A stretch of 52,545 nucleotides of DNA from a virus, in IMG/VR virus record IMGVR_UViG_3300033144_004328, positions 1 through 52,545 of that record; one strand, written 5' to 3'. The translations under genes were made by a program, and so were the position numbers. Below the pieces are notes generated by a model. That model ran no database searches and had not been told where the DNA came from. It saw nothing but the letters and a program-made list of their open reading frames with translations. Of this stretch, positions 46,839-52,545 are shown piece after piece; within the stretch, counting starts at the first letter, position 1; each line of letters starts with the position of its first letter.

Positions 46839-47086
46839 GGACGATCTGGGAGGACTTCGTGGTCGCTCTTCAAGAGCAGGGCTTCTACGTTCAGGCCTCT
46901 ACGTATTCCATCAGGGAGGGTGGGGAGAGCTTCATACTTGGGAGTGCGCACATCATGAGGAATGTTGATGGCCCGAAGCCAGTCAGGATCAAGTGCGCTA
47001 AGTGTGATGGATACTACCTAGTTCTCCATGGCACGCCCGTTGAGAACGTAGCCGGACTCTGCTCCGGGTGTGGGGGTGAGGGATGA
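46835..47086 (+). CDS. Zinc-ribbon protein (83 aa)
   Basis: Residues 1-45 are alpha/beta (WEDFVVALQEQGFYVQASTY). CAKC and CSGCG in the last 35 residues form a ribbon. Its TGA overlaps the ATG of a ten-codon ORF. Confidence 0.58.
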   Translation: MRTIWEDFVVALQEQGFYVQASTYSIREGGESFILGSAHIMRNVDGPKPVRIKCAKCDGYYLVLHGTPVENVAGLCSGCGGEG

Positions 47087-47115
47087 CCAAAGCGCAAAAC
47101 AGGAGAAGGTCATGA
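47083..47115 (+). CDS. Ten-codon relay ORF
   Basis: The ATG overlaps the upstream TGA (ATGA) and its own TGA overlaps the next gene's ATG at 47112. The peptide would be MTKAQNRRRS. It contains the AGGAGAAGG ribosome-binding site of the next gene. It may exist only to pass ribosomes on. Confidence 0.35.
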   Translation: MTKAQNRRRS

Positions 47116-47540
47116 GCGTAGAAGATGTAGAGAAGCTGGTCAAGGATATGGGCGGTGAGCTCACTAGCGTCTCCGGGCCGTTGCCCGACGGGAGCGGCTT
47201 CGCCACGGCCAAGTTCCCATTGCCCGAGGACCACTGGCTGTATGCTGACCACGACAACATCCCTCCGATGGGGCTGCGCTGTACCGACCCCCAGCTGCGG
47301 CAAGAGCTGAAGAGGATCATCACGGAGGCGGGCAGGTATGCCTACCGCGGCGCCAGCCTGAACGGGAAGGAGGACGACATCGATCCTGATGCTCTCGTCA
47401 AGAACCTGTGGGTGGGCCTGCTTGGCTACTTCACCCCAGATGCTCTGACTCACGACGCCGCCGAGGATCCGAAGGACCGCTACGAGCCCAATCCTGATCC
47501 CGTGCCGCTCCGAGTCGTCGCTATCGTGAGGGGGACTTGA
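47112..47540 (+). CDS. Conserved phage protein (142 aa)
   Basis: AGGAGAAGGTC precedes the ATG. A helix (VEDVEKLVKDMGGEL), then the conserved-looking segments RYAYRG, EDDIDPDALVKNLWVGLLGY and FTPDAL, seen in many phage hypothetical proteins. Function unknown. Confidence 0.64.
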   Translation: MSVEDVEKLVKDMGGELTSVSGPLPDGSGFATAKFPLPEDHWLYADHDNIPPMGLRCTDPQLRQELKRIITEAGRYAYRGASLNGKEDDIDPDALVKNLWVGLLGYFTPDALTHDAAEDPKDRYEPNPDPVPLRVVAIVRGT

Positions 47541-47923
47541 TGGAGGGCAACAACGACAACTTTCTTCTAGCTGTGTCGCTGAAAGAGATCGGTGCTCTGT
47601 ACGGCGGCTGGCTCGAGGCATTTGAGGACAGCTACGATGAACGGCGGATGACGTCACCAGGGATGTCGGAGCCGCCGGAATTTCCCTTCCTCATCGACGT
47701 GTGGTTCCACCTGCTGGGAGAGGGCGCCGACATTCGAGGGGACGACATCACGAAGAAGTTCGTCCAGGAGTTCGGATCGTGTTGGACCAAGCTCTCGGAT
47801 TGGTTGGCAGAGCCGGCGCATCACTGTGTCGCTTCGGTGCCTGGGCCGGTGCTGGACTATGTTCATAGCTTGACGAAGGGTGCAGAAAATGACGGAAAAC
47901 GAGATCAAGGAGTGGAAGGCTAG
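47540..47923 (+). CDS. Helical protein (127 aa)
   Basis: GAGGGGGACTTG precedes the ATG, which overlaps the previous TGA. Helical and aromatic (EIGALYGGWLEAFEDSYD; FPFLIDVWFHLLGEGAD). No family was recognised. It overlaps the next gene by 35 bases. Confidence 0.6.
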   Translation: MEGNNDNFLLAVSLKEIGALYGGWLEAFEDSYDERRMTSPGMSEPPEFPFLIDVWFHLLGEGADIRGDDITKKFVQEFGSCWTKLSDWLAEPAHHCVASVPGPVLDYVHSLTKGAENDGKRDQGVEG

Positions 47924-48086
47924 GATCGATGGCATGAGCCAGGAGGAGATGTGTAGGAAGTGGAGGTTCACGCCTTCGGGTGATCCGCTCATGTGCGAAC
48001 CCCTGTTCCCGTACTTCAAGGCGCGGCTCAACTCCCTTGGCGGCTTCACGACTGCCATCAGCAAGAAGATTGGATGGGACAAATGA
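47889..48086 (+). CDS. Conserved small phage protein (65 aa)
   Basis: GACGAAGGG lies before the ATG. The order EWKARIDGMSQEEMCRKWRF, PSGDPLM, YFKARLNSLGG and KIGW is a recognisable small phage family of unknown function, present in many lineages. Confidence 0.65.
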   Translation: MTENEIKEWKARIDGMSQEEMCRKWRFTPSGDPLMCEPLFPYFKARLNSLGGFTTAISKKIGWDK

Positions 48087-48466
48087 GTGACGTCGCCCTA
48101 CTAGCAGAGAGGTGCGGTGCTCTGCAGGAAGAGATCAAGACGTGGGAGGCCAAAGTAGACGAGGTCGAGGCGGAGCGCGACTATTTCCGCAGGAGGATGT
48201 GGTGGGAGCGCTGGTGGGTTAGCCTCACGATCTTCGTCGTGGTCTGTTGTGTCTTGGCTGTCGCCGGGTACCCGGCGTATATGGCTCTCACAACATCATC
48301 GACGCCTACACATTGTCGGGTCATCGGCATAACGAGCTACGGCCTTTTCAGGCTTGGGGGTGTTGTACCGTGGGGATCGGACCTGACTTATGGGTACTTC
48401 ACTTCGGTACCCGACGCCATGAGCGCCGCTGAAGAGCTTGGTTGTGAGGTCAGGAGTCAAAGATGA
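48083..48466 (+). CDS. Membrane protein with coiled-coil head (127 aa)
   Basis: Residues 1-35 are a coil (ERCGALQEEIKTWEAKVDEV), 36-46 are Arg/Trp-rich, 47-65 form one membrane span (LTIFVVVCCVLAVAG), and the rest has two Cys and strands. A single-span protein with cytoplasmic coil and external domain, next to a secreted protein at 48492. An envelope or lysis-related role is possible. Confidence 0.62.
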   Translation: MSDVALLAERCGALQEEIKTWEAKVDEVEAERDYFRRRMWWERWWVSLTIFVVVCCVLAVAGYPAYMALTTSSTPTHCRVIGITSYGLFRLGGVVPWGSDLTYGYFTSVPDAMSAAEELGCEVRSQR

Positions 48467-48495
48467 TCAAGCATTGCGTAATGGAGGAGCCATGA
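48463..48495 (+). CDS. Ten-codon relay ORF
   Basis: As at 47083, the ATG overlaps the upstream TGA and the TGA overlaps the next ATG at 48492. The peptide would be MIKHCVMEEP, and the ATGGAGGAGCC inside it is the next gene's ribosome-binding site. Confidence 0.35.
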   Translation: MIKHCVMEEP

Positions 48496-48776
48496 AGGCT
48501 CTCGGGGCCATAGGCCTGTGCCTGCTCATGGTCAGTGTCGTGTGGGCTGATTGTTACATGGAGGCTAAGCAGGAGGCTCAGCGTGCGGCAGAGCTGCAGC
48601 AGTGCTGGGACTACCACCGAGACATCATGGAGCGACTCCGGGAGACTGAGAGCCCCTATGTCATGCCCTGTGTGAACTGCGTGTTGGATCGGAGTGAGAC
48701 GCCGTACTGCAACAACCTCTGTGGGCCGACGCCCTATGAGGGTCTGGATGAGATCCTGACTAGGGGAGGGATGTGA
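48492..48776 (+). CDS. Secreted Cys-rich protein (94 aa)
   Basis: Residues 1-19 are a signal peptide (MKALGAIGLCLLMVSVVWA) with a likely cut before Asp20. The mature part has six or more Cys (CYME, CWDYH, MPCVNCVL, YCNNLC), suggesting disulfides outside the cytoplasm. Phage proteins of this kind can act in the periplasm, for example in lysis or superinfection control; unproven here. Confidence 0.62.
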   Translation: MKALGAIGLCLLMVSVVWADCYMEAKQEAQRAAELQQCWDYHRDIMERLRETESPYVMPCVNCVLDRSETPYCNNLCGPTPYEGLDEILTRGGM

Positions 48777-49120
48777 TGCTGAAGCCAGGGATCGATTTTC
48801 TCAAGGTGAAGCTCAACCGGCTCGTCGAGGAGATGCAGGAACTTCAACAGCATCTCGGGGAGTGGGAGACTGAGGACGTCCACGTGACACCAGCCTCCCA
48901 GGAAAAGGCGATCAAGGCCGAGATAGTGAAGGCTCTCGTCGAGCTCCTCAGCAGTGTCGGGAAGATGACGGATAGCAGCATTGGCTACGCCATCCATCGG
49001 GACGTCAGTCACGGGCCGATTCGTTACACTGGCCCCTACAAAGTCGTCATCGAGATCGTCTACAACGAGCCGGAGCTCAAGCGGATGCGCGCAGCTGGGA
49101 TGCTCAAGGAGAACCCATGA
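48776..49120 (+). CDS. Unrecognised protein (114 aa)
   Basis: GGGGAGGGATGTG precedes the ATG. A coil (KLNRLVEEMQELQQHLGEWE) is followed by a helix (IKAEIVKALVELLSSVGK) and strands (YKVVIEIVYNEPE). No family was recognised. Confidence 0.6.
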   Translation: MLKPGIDFLKVKLNRLVEEMQELQQHLGEWETEDVHVTPASQEKAIKAEIVKALVELLSSVGKMTDSSIGYAIHRDVSHGPIRYTGPYKVVIEIVYNEPELKRMRAAGMLKENP

Positions 49121-49344
49121 CCGACAAGTACCTGGCTATAGGCTTGGTCAACTTCTACACCGAGGAGGCGCCTGCTTGCACCCATCTGATCATCTGTGGG
49201 GTCTGTGGCATGGCTCGAGCATCCTGGGTCGATAAGGGATGCCCACTGTGCTTCGTAGCCGGGACCCTGGACGGCCACGCTGTATCCGCCCGCCTCAGGG
49301 TCGAACTCATGCCACAGCGTAGAGAGGAGGAGGAAGAAGAGTGA
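49117..49344 (+). CDS. Small zinc-ribbon protein (75 aa)
   Basis: CTH...CGVCG...CPLC gives one zinc site; the end is acidic and doubles as the purine-rich site for the next gene. Confidence 0.58.
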   Translation: MTDKYLAIGLVNFYTEEAPACTHLIICGVCGMARASWVDKGCPLCFVAGTLDGHAVSARLRVELMPQRREEEEEE

Positions 49345-50495
49345 TGATCGAGCAACACCAAACCATCTTCGGCGCGCCATTCGGCAACTGCTTCTCCACA
49401 GCGGTCGCTTGCATCTTCGGCGTACCCGTGGAGCAGATGCAGAACTTCATGTTCTACCCTGACGGTGAGTGGTGGGATGCCCTCAAGGCGTGGTGTGCCG
49501 AGAGAGGCTACACTCCGATCTCATTCAAGGTGGGGAGCGAGGACCTCCTGGAGCACTGCCCCGACGTTTTATGCGTCGCATCGGGCCCTTGTGTTCGGGG
49601 CCTGGACCATTCCGTGGTCTGGAAGGGTGCCGAGATGATCTGGGACCCCAACCCCGATGGGACTGGCATCGAGTCCATCAACGACGTCGTCTTCTTTATC
49701 AAGAACGATCCTACACTGACCCCCCTCGCGGATTTCATTGGCTCGCACATCAGGGAGCGCCTCGAGGAGGGCAGCATCATGCGCGCGGCCCTGGAGGAGC
49801 TCGGGTATCTGAAGCCTAAGACCCAGGATTCGGGCCCGGACCACTTCACAGTACCGAAAACAGGCCGTTTTCGTAACACCCCTTCCGTAGAAATTCCGTT
49901 TCGAGTGAAAGGAGGCGATTCCGATGTGCCCACACTGCTTGATGATGATTCTGGTGGGGATAGGCGCTTTAGTGGGGATTCTGCTCCCGTGGATGAAGCC
50001 CAGGATTCAGAGGTGGCTAAGGCGCAGAACATCGCTATGGCCAACGAAATCGTCGACGCCCTCACAGACGCCTGCACCTGCCCCGAGGCCTGTGTCGCAC
50101 ACGACCACCACGACGCCTTCATCAAGTTCCAGATCGAGCCCAAACCAGAACGACTGAGTTGCACCCCCAGCAGCGTAGATTACATGAACAAGGAGACAAG
50201 GGCGCACCTAGCCTCGCTTGGATTGGTCAACCCGTTGGGGGTCGTGACGCCCGACGCTGTCACTGGTTCGGAAGCGGTGCTGAAGATGCTTGGCCCCATT
50301 GATTCGGACAATCCCCTAGCCAAGAAGATCACATCGTTGCGTGACCCCACGAGTACGGCGAAGGCCAATGCTCGAGTTCATCCTCCGGAGGAGGGTATGG
50401 AGGATGTCGTCAAGCGGCTAGTGAAGCCGCCCAAGATCGATGTCCCGTTCCGTCTCATCTCTAGCGACTCTCCTGAGGACGAGAAAGGGGAATGA
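49344..50495 (+). CDS. Papain-fold cysteine-peptidase-like protein (383 aa)
   Basis: GAGGAGGAGGAAGA precedes the ATG. Residues 1-130 look like a C39-type fold: GNCFSTAVACIFGV with C16, WWDALKAWCAERGY, then GLDHSVVW with H89 and MIWDPNPDG with D101, a plausible Cys-His-Asp triad. Related domains in phages are common and uncharacterised. The long C-terminal part is low-complexity and helical, and has two EIPFRVKGGDS / DVPFRLISSDS elements near 185 and 370. Peptide cleavage or transfer is inferred from the fold. Confidence 0.62.
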   Translation: MIEQHQTIFGAPFGNCFSTAVACIFGVPVEQMQNFMFYPDGEWWDALKAWCAERGYTPISFKVGSEDLLEHCPDVLCVASGPCVRGLDHSVVWKGAEMIWDPNPDGTGIESINDVVFFIKNDPTLTPLADFIGSHIRERLEEGSIMRAALEELGYLKPKTQDSGPDHFTVPKTGRFRNTPSVEIPFRVKGGDSDVPTLLDDDSGGDRRFSGDSAPVDEAQDSEVAKAQNIAMANEIVDALTDACTCPEACVAHDHHDAFIKFQIEPKPERLSCTPSSVDYMNKETRAHLASLGLVNPLGVVTPDAVTGSEAVLKMLGPIDSDNPLAKKITSLRDPTSTAKANARVHPPEEGMEDVVKRLVKPPKIDVPFRLISSDSPEDEKGE

Positions 50496-50653
50496 TGATG
50501 GACGATCTTCCGCTGAGCCACTGGACTAGGGCCCAACTCCAGTCGTACCTGGAGAACCGAGGCTTTGCTGTCTATGACAGTGAGCCGACTACAGTGTTGA
50601 TGGAAGCCGTTCGGCTAGACCTAGAGGAGGTAGCGAAAGAAGGAGGGTGCTGA
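50495..50653 (+). CDS. SAP/HeH-like small protein (52 aa)
   Basis: The AAAGGGGA before ATG and the TGATG junction on both sides support a real gene. LPLSHWTRAQLQSYLENRGF, then TVLMEAVRLDLEE fits the two-helix SAP or HeH DNA-binding fold. It may recruit the neighbouring proteins to DNA. Confidence 0.55.
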   Translation: MMDDLPLSHWTRAQLQSYLENRGFAVYDSEPTTVLMEAVRLDLEEVAKEGGC

Positions 50654-50970
50654 TGAAGAACGGGAAGTCTCAGTGCAAGGACATCCCGACCCGCCCCATC
50701 CTAGAGTTCCTTGCGAAGCGCGGCGGCATTGGGTGCGTCTGGTGGGAGCTTTCGTATCCAAGCTTCGCGAGGTCTGTGAGGACTGTCATGCCGCCAGTCC
50801 CAGACAATCTGGCCTTGGCCAAGATGCGGCAGCTCATGCGTAAGGGATTGGTGAGTGGCTGCGGCTGCGGTTGCAGGGGGGATTTTGAGCTTACGGAAAA
50901 GGGGCGCATACGACTAAGGAGATGTGATGGACGCCAAGACGCAGAGTCGGAAGGACACCCAGGAGCATAG
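50653..50970 (+). CDS. Winged-helix-like protein with Cys cluster (105 aa)
   Basis: GAAGGAGGGTGCTG precedes the ATG. Residues 52-85 (LALAKMRQLMRKGLVSGCGC, then GDFELTEKGRIRL) match the recognition helix and wing of a winged helix, with an unusual CGCGC in the wing. A small DNA-binding regulator is likely. The last 15 residues run into the next gene. Confidence 0.6.
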   Translation: MKNGKSQCKDIPTRPILEFLAKRGGIGCVWWELSYPSFARSVRTVMPPVPDNLALAKMRQLMRKGLVSGCGCGCRGDFELTEKGRIRLRRCDGRQDAESEGHPGA

Positions 50971-51394
50971 AGCCTGGGTTGCCAAGTACATCATGATCAT
51001 CGTCACAGACCTCATTGAGAGAGCCCGCCTCCATGATGTCTCGAAGACAGAGGAGCCGGAGCTTTCGATCTTCGCGGAGTGGGGCCCGAAGCTGAAGGAG
51101 ATGGAGTACGGCTCGGTCGCGTACACAGCCGCCTTGAAGGAGATGGGCGTTGCCCTCCAGCACCACTACGAAGTGAACCGTCACCACCCAGAGCACTTCG
51201 CCGCCAATGTTCGGGGCATGAACATCGTCGACTTCGTGGAGATGATCTGTGACTGGAAGGCGGCCTCACTGCGTATGAAGAATGGCGACTTCCAGCAGAG
51301 CCTCGACAAGAACAGCCACCGGTTCCTTCTCAACCCTGGGGTCATTGCCCTCGTCATGAATACTGCGCAGCTCTTCGAGGACGAGGATGAGTGA
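50927..51394 (+). CDS. DUF5662-like HD-type protein (155 aa)
   Basis: AAGGAGATGTG precedes the ATG. Residues 38-45 include LHDVSK, and later HHYEVNRHHPEHF and VDFVEMICDWKAAS, the marks of DUF5662, a helical family in phages that resembles HD-domain phosphohydrolases (His/Asp metal ligands). Activity is not established; nucleotide hydrolysis is a guess from fold. Confidence 0.7.
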   Translation: MDAKTQSRKDTQEHRAWVAKYIMIIVTDLIERARLHDVSKTEEPELSIFAEWGPKLKEMEYGSVAYTAALKEMGVALQHHYEVNRHHPEHFAANVRGMNIVDFVEMICDWKAASLRMKNGDFQQSLDKNSHRFLLNPGVIALVMNTAQLFEDEDE

Positions 51395-51587
51395 CACGTT
51401 CACGTTCGACGAAGTCGATGTCCTGCGTGACACCGGCAAGGCTTTCTTGGTCTGGGTCGATGACTTGGGTGATGAAGTCTGGATACCGAAGGAGGCCATC
51501 GATGACGATGCCAGTGAGGTGCATGAGGAAGGTGACACCGGTGTTCTCGTCGTAGAGGGTTGGTTGGCCCGTAAGGAGGGTTGGTAA
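51387..51587 (+). CDS. Conserved small phage protein (66 aa)
   Basis: FDEVDVLRDTGKAFLVWV, then DEVWIPKEAI and GVLVVEGWLARKEGW match a widespread small phage family of unknown function with an SH3-like beta fold. Confidence 0.64.
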   Translation: MSDTFTFDEVDVLRDTGKAFLVWVDDLGDEVWIPKEAIDDDASEVHEEGDTGVLVVEGWLARKEGW

Positions 51588-52123
51588 TGCGGATCGTTGC
51601 AGAGGATGGAACCGTAGTCACTCAAGTACTCTTCGATGAAGTCATTCGTATGTCCAATTCGGAGCGGGCCGATATGGCTAAGCTCGTGAAGCGGTCCAGG
51701 GAGCTAGAGGCGTCGGCCAAGGCCGTCACCAGGGCCATGCAGGACAGCCTTACCCAAGCCATCAACACGGTTCGCGAGAATTTGGACAAGGCCAGGGCGG
51801 AGGAGAAGTCCATTGACCTAGGTAACTCTCATCCCCTCAAGATCAAGTGGCGGCATCGGCGTAAGGCTTTTCAGGAGGTCCTCCGTCTTCTGGAGGGTGA
51901 GTCCGCGTCGGACCGTATCACTGCTCGGGAGCTCAGGGCCGTTGGGATCGAGGTCGCAGACGACATTCCGGACTGGGCCTGGATCCGTCGAGAAGCCTTC
52001 AGACCCCATGACTGCGAGCTGCACTACCAAGAGGGCGTCGATGTAGGTGTCGTGAAGGGTGTCGTCCTCTTCGACATCATGGAGCCGTTCCAGTGGGAGC
52101 CCTACAGGAAGGGGACGGGATGA
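51587..52123 (+). CDS. Helical protein (178 aa)
   Basis: AAGGAGGGTTGGTA precedes the ATG. Strand start (RIVAEDGTVVTQVLFDEVIR), then long helix/coil (RSRELEASAKAVTRAMQDSL), then a mixed end with PDWAWIRREAFRPHDC. No family was recognised. Confidence 0.6.
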   Translation: MRIVAEDGTVVTQVLFDEVIRMSNSERADMAKLVKRSRELEASAKAVTRAMQDSLTQAINTVRENLDKARAEEKSIDLGNSHPLKIKWRHRRKAFQEVLRLLEGESASDRITARELRAVGIEVADDIPDWAWIRREAFRPHDCELHYQEGVDVGVVKGVVLFDIMEPFQWEPYRKGTG

Positions 52124-52452
52124 AGTGGAACGATGGTGTGAGAGAGACGCATGAGGGTCGACACCTCTTCCTCCGTCGCATGAAGGCGTTCTTGATCGAC
52201 TATCCAGCCCGGGACGAGTGGGGGAACTATGCCGACGGCCGTGCCTCAGCATGGTGCTACGGCTTCGCTCGAGGACTCTACTTCAGGGACGCCGAGCTTC
52301 ATATGGAAGAGGTCCGGCGCCGAGTCGCAGAGGGCCGTCGGAAGTACCCCGGTCTGTTGGAGGCGTTCGAGGAGTACCTAAACTCGCCTGCGATGCACAG
52401 CATGGCTCCTCAAATCCTGCCGCCTAGATGTGTTGACCCTGAGGATACGTAA
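52120..52452 (+). CDS. Helical protein (110 aa)
   Basis: AGGAAGGGGACGGG precedes the ATG. Helical and aromatic (HLFLRRMKAFLIDYP; WCYGFARGLYFRDAELHME), with many Arg. No family was recognised. Last gene before a terminator. Confidence 0.62.
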   Translation: MKWNDGVRETHEGRHLFLRRMKAFLIDYPARDEWGNYADGRASAWCYGFARGLYFRDAELHMEEVRRRVAEGRRKYPGLLEAFEEYLNSPAMHSMAPQILPPRCVDPEDT

Positions 52453-52456
52453 GATC

Positions 52457-52480
52457 AGGAGGCGCAAGCCTCCTTATTAG
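52457..52480 (+). terminator. Rho-independent terminator
   Basis: AGGAGGC-GCAA-GCCTCCT, seven pairs with a GNRA loop, then TATTAG. The promoter-like motif starts three bases later. Confidence 0.7.
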
Positions 52481-52482
52481 AT

Positions 52483-52492
52483 CGGTACAAGA
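52483..52492 (+). promoter_or_regulatory. Promoter-like motif CGGTACAAGA
   Basis: Followed by TCAGTAGCGACGA and, at the window edge, AGAAAGGAG, the ribosome-binding site of a gene that starts outside. GCCC/GGGC near 52511-52525 may fold in the leader. Confidence 0.62.
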
Positions 52493-52545
52493 TCAGTAGC
52501 GACGAATATTGCCCTAATGGTGGGCTGCAGCGTCGCAGAAAGGAG

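Noticed and set aside
1-52545. Prophage, plasmid or transposon origin
   Set aside because: No integrase, attachment site, transposase, partition or replication-initiation gene was recognised; all recognisable genes fit a lytic-type large phage, though a prophage cannot be excluded from one window.

Overview
This window is a piece of a large double-stranded DNA tailed phage genome. There are no bacterial housekeeping genes, and coding is very dense: about 100 mostly short genes, commonly joined by ATGA, GTGA or TTGA stop/start overlaps. A virion structural cluster at the left includes a contractile tail sheath followed by a tail-tube-like protein, so the phage should be a myovirus. The DNA is GC-rich by eye and uses strong Shine-Dalgarno sites, which points to a GC-rich bacterial host that I cannot name. 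I see no integrase, transposon, CRISPR array or tRNA gene.

Layout. (1) 1-9268, plus strand: virion genes. These are a Gly/Ala-rich protein cut by the window edge, a neck-type protein with a Cys cluster, a second Gly-zipper protein, an unrecognised structural protein, a 1049-residue tail sheath with large insertions, a tube-like protein, and a third Gly-zipper protein. (2) 9269-10576: a sparse regulatory stretch with two promoter-like motifs, a foldable RNA region, one small gene, strong plus-strand terminators and a facing minus-strand terminator. (3) 10577-13878, minus strand: eight small genes, including an HExxH metallopeptidase-like protein and a possible ribbon-helix-helix regulator. They diverge from region 4 at a two-way promoter region near 13904-13947. 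(4) 13972-36355, plus strand: a histone-H1-like protein behind its own promoter and terminator, then a long accessory run. It contains a SLOG-family protein flanked by two paralogues, a DHH/DHHA1 phosphoesterase, a CxxCxxCC protein, an HU-like protein, a sulfotransferase-like protein, and a family of coiled-coil/zinc-knuckle proteins that looks expanded by duplication. (5) 36399-52545, plus strand: several transcription units separated by terminator-promoter cassettes. They include a Gly-Gly-ending small protein, a 676-residue conserved phage protein, a prokaryotic RING-finger protein, a cysteine-peptidase-like protein, a DUF5662-like protein and many conserved small phage proteins.

The unifying signal is a repeated motif, TGGTAYAAGA or a close variant, found about 17 times on both strands. 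It nearly always lies 15-45 bases before a start codon with a good ribosome-binding site, and often directly after a terminator hairpin. It is probably the phage's own promoter class and defines the transcription units. Other points of interest are the H1-like tripartite chromatin protein, a possible three-way-junction RNA at 9526-9587, two 10-codon relay ORFs that bridge genes by ATGA overlaps, and the unusual number of zinc-ribbon proteins. All functions come from reading sequence motifs by eye; no database search was run.
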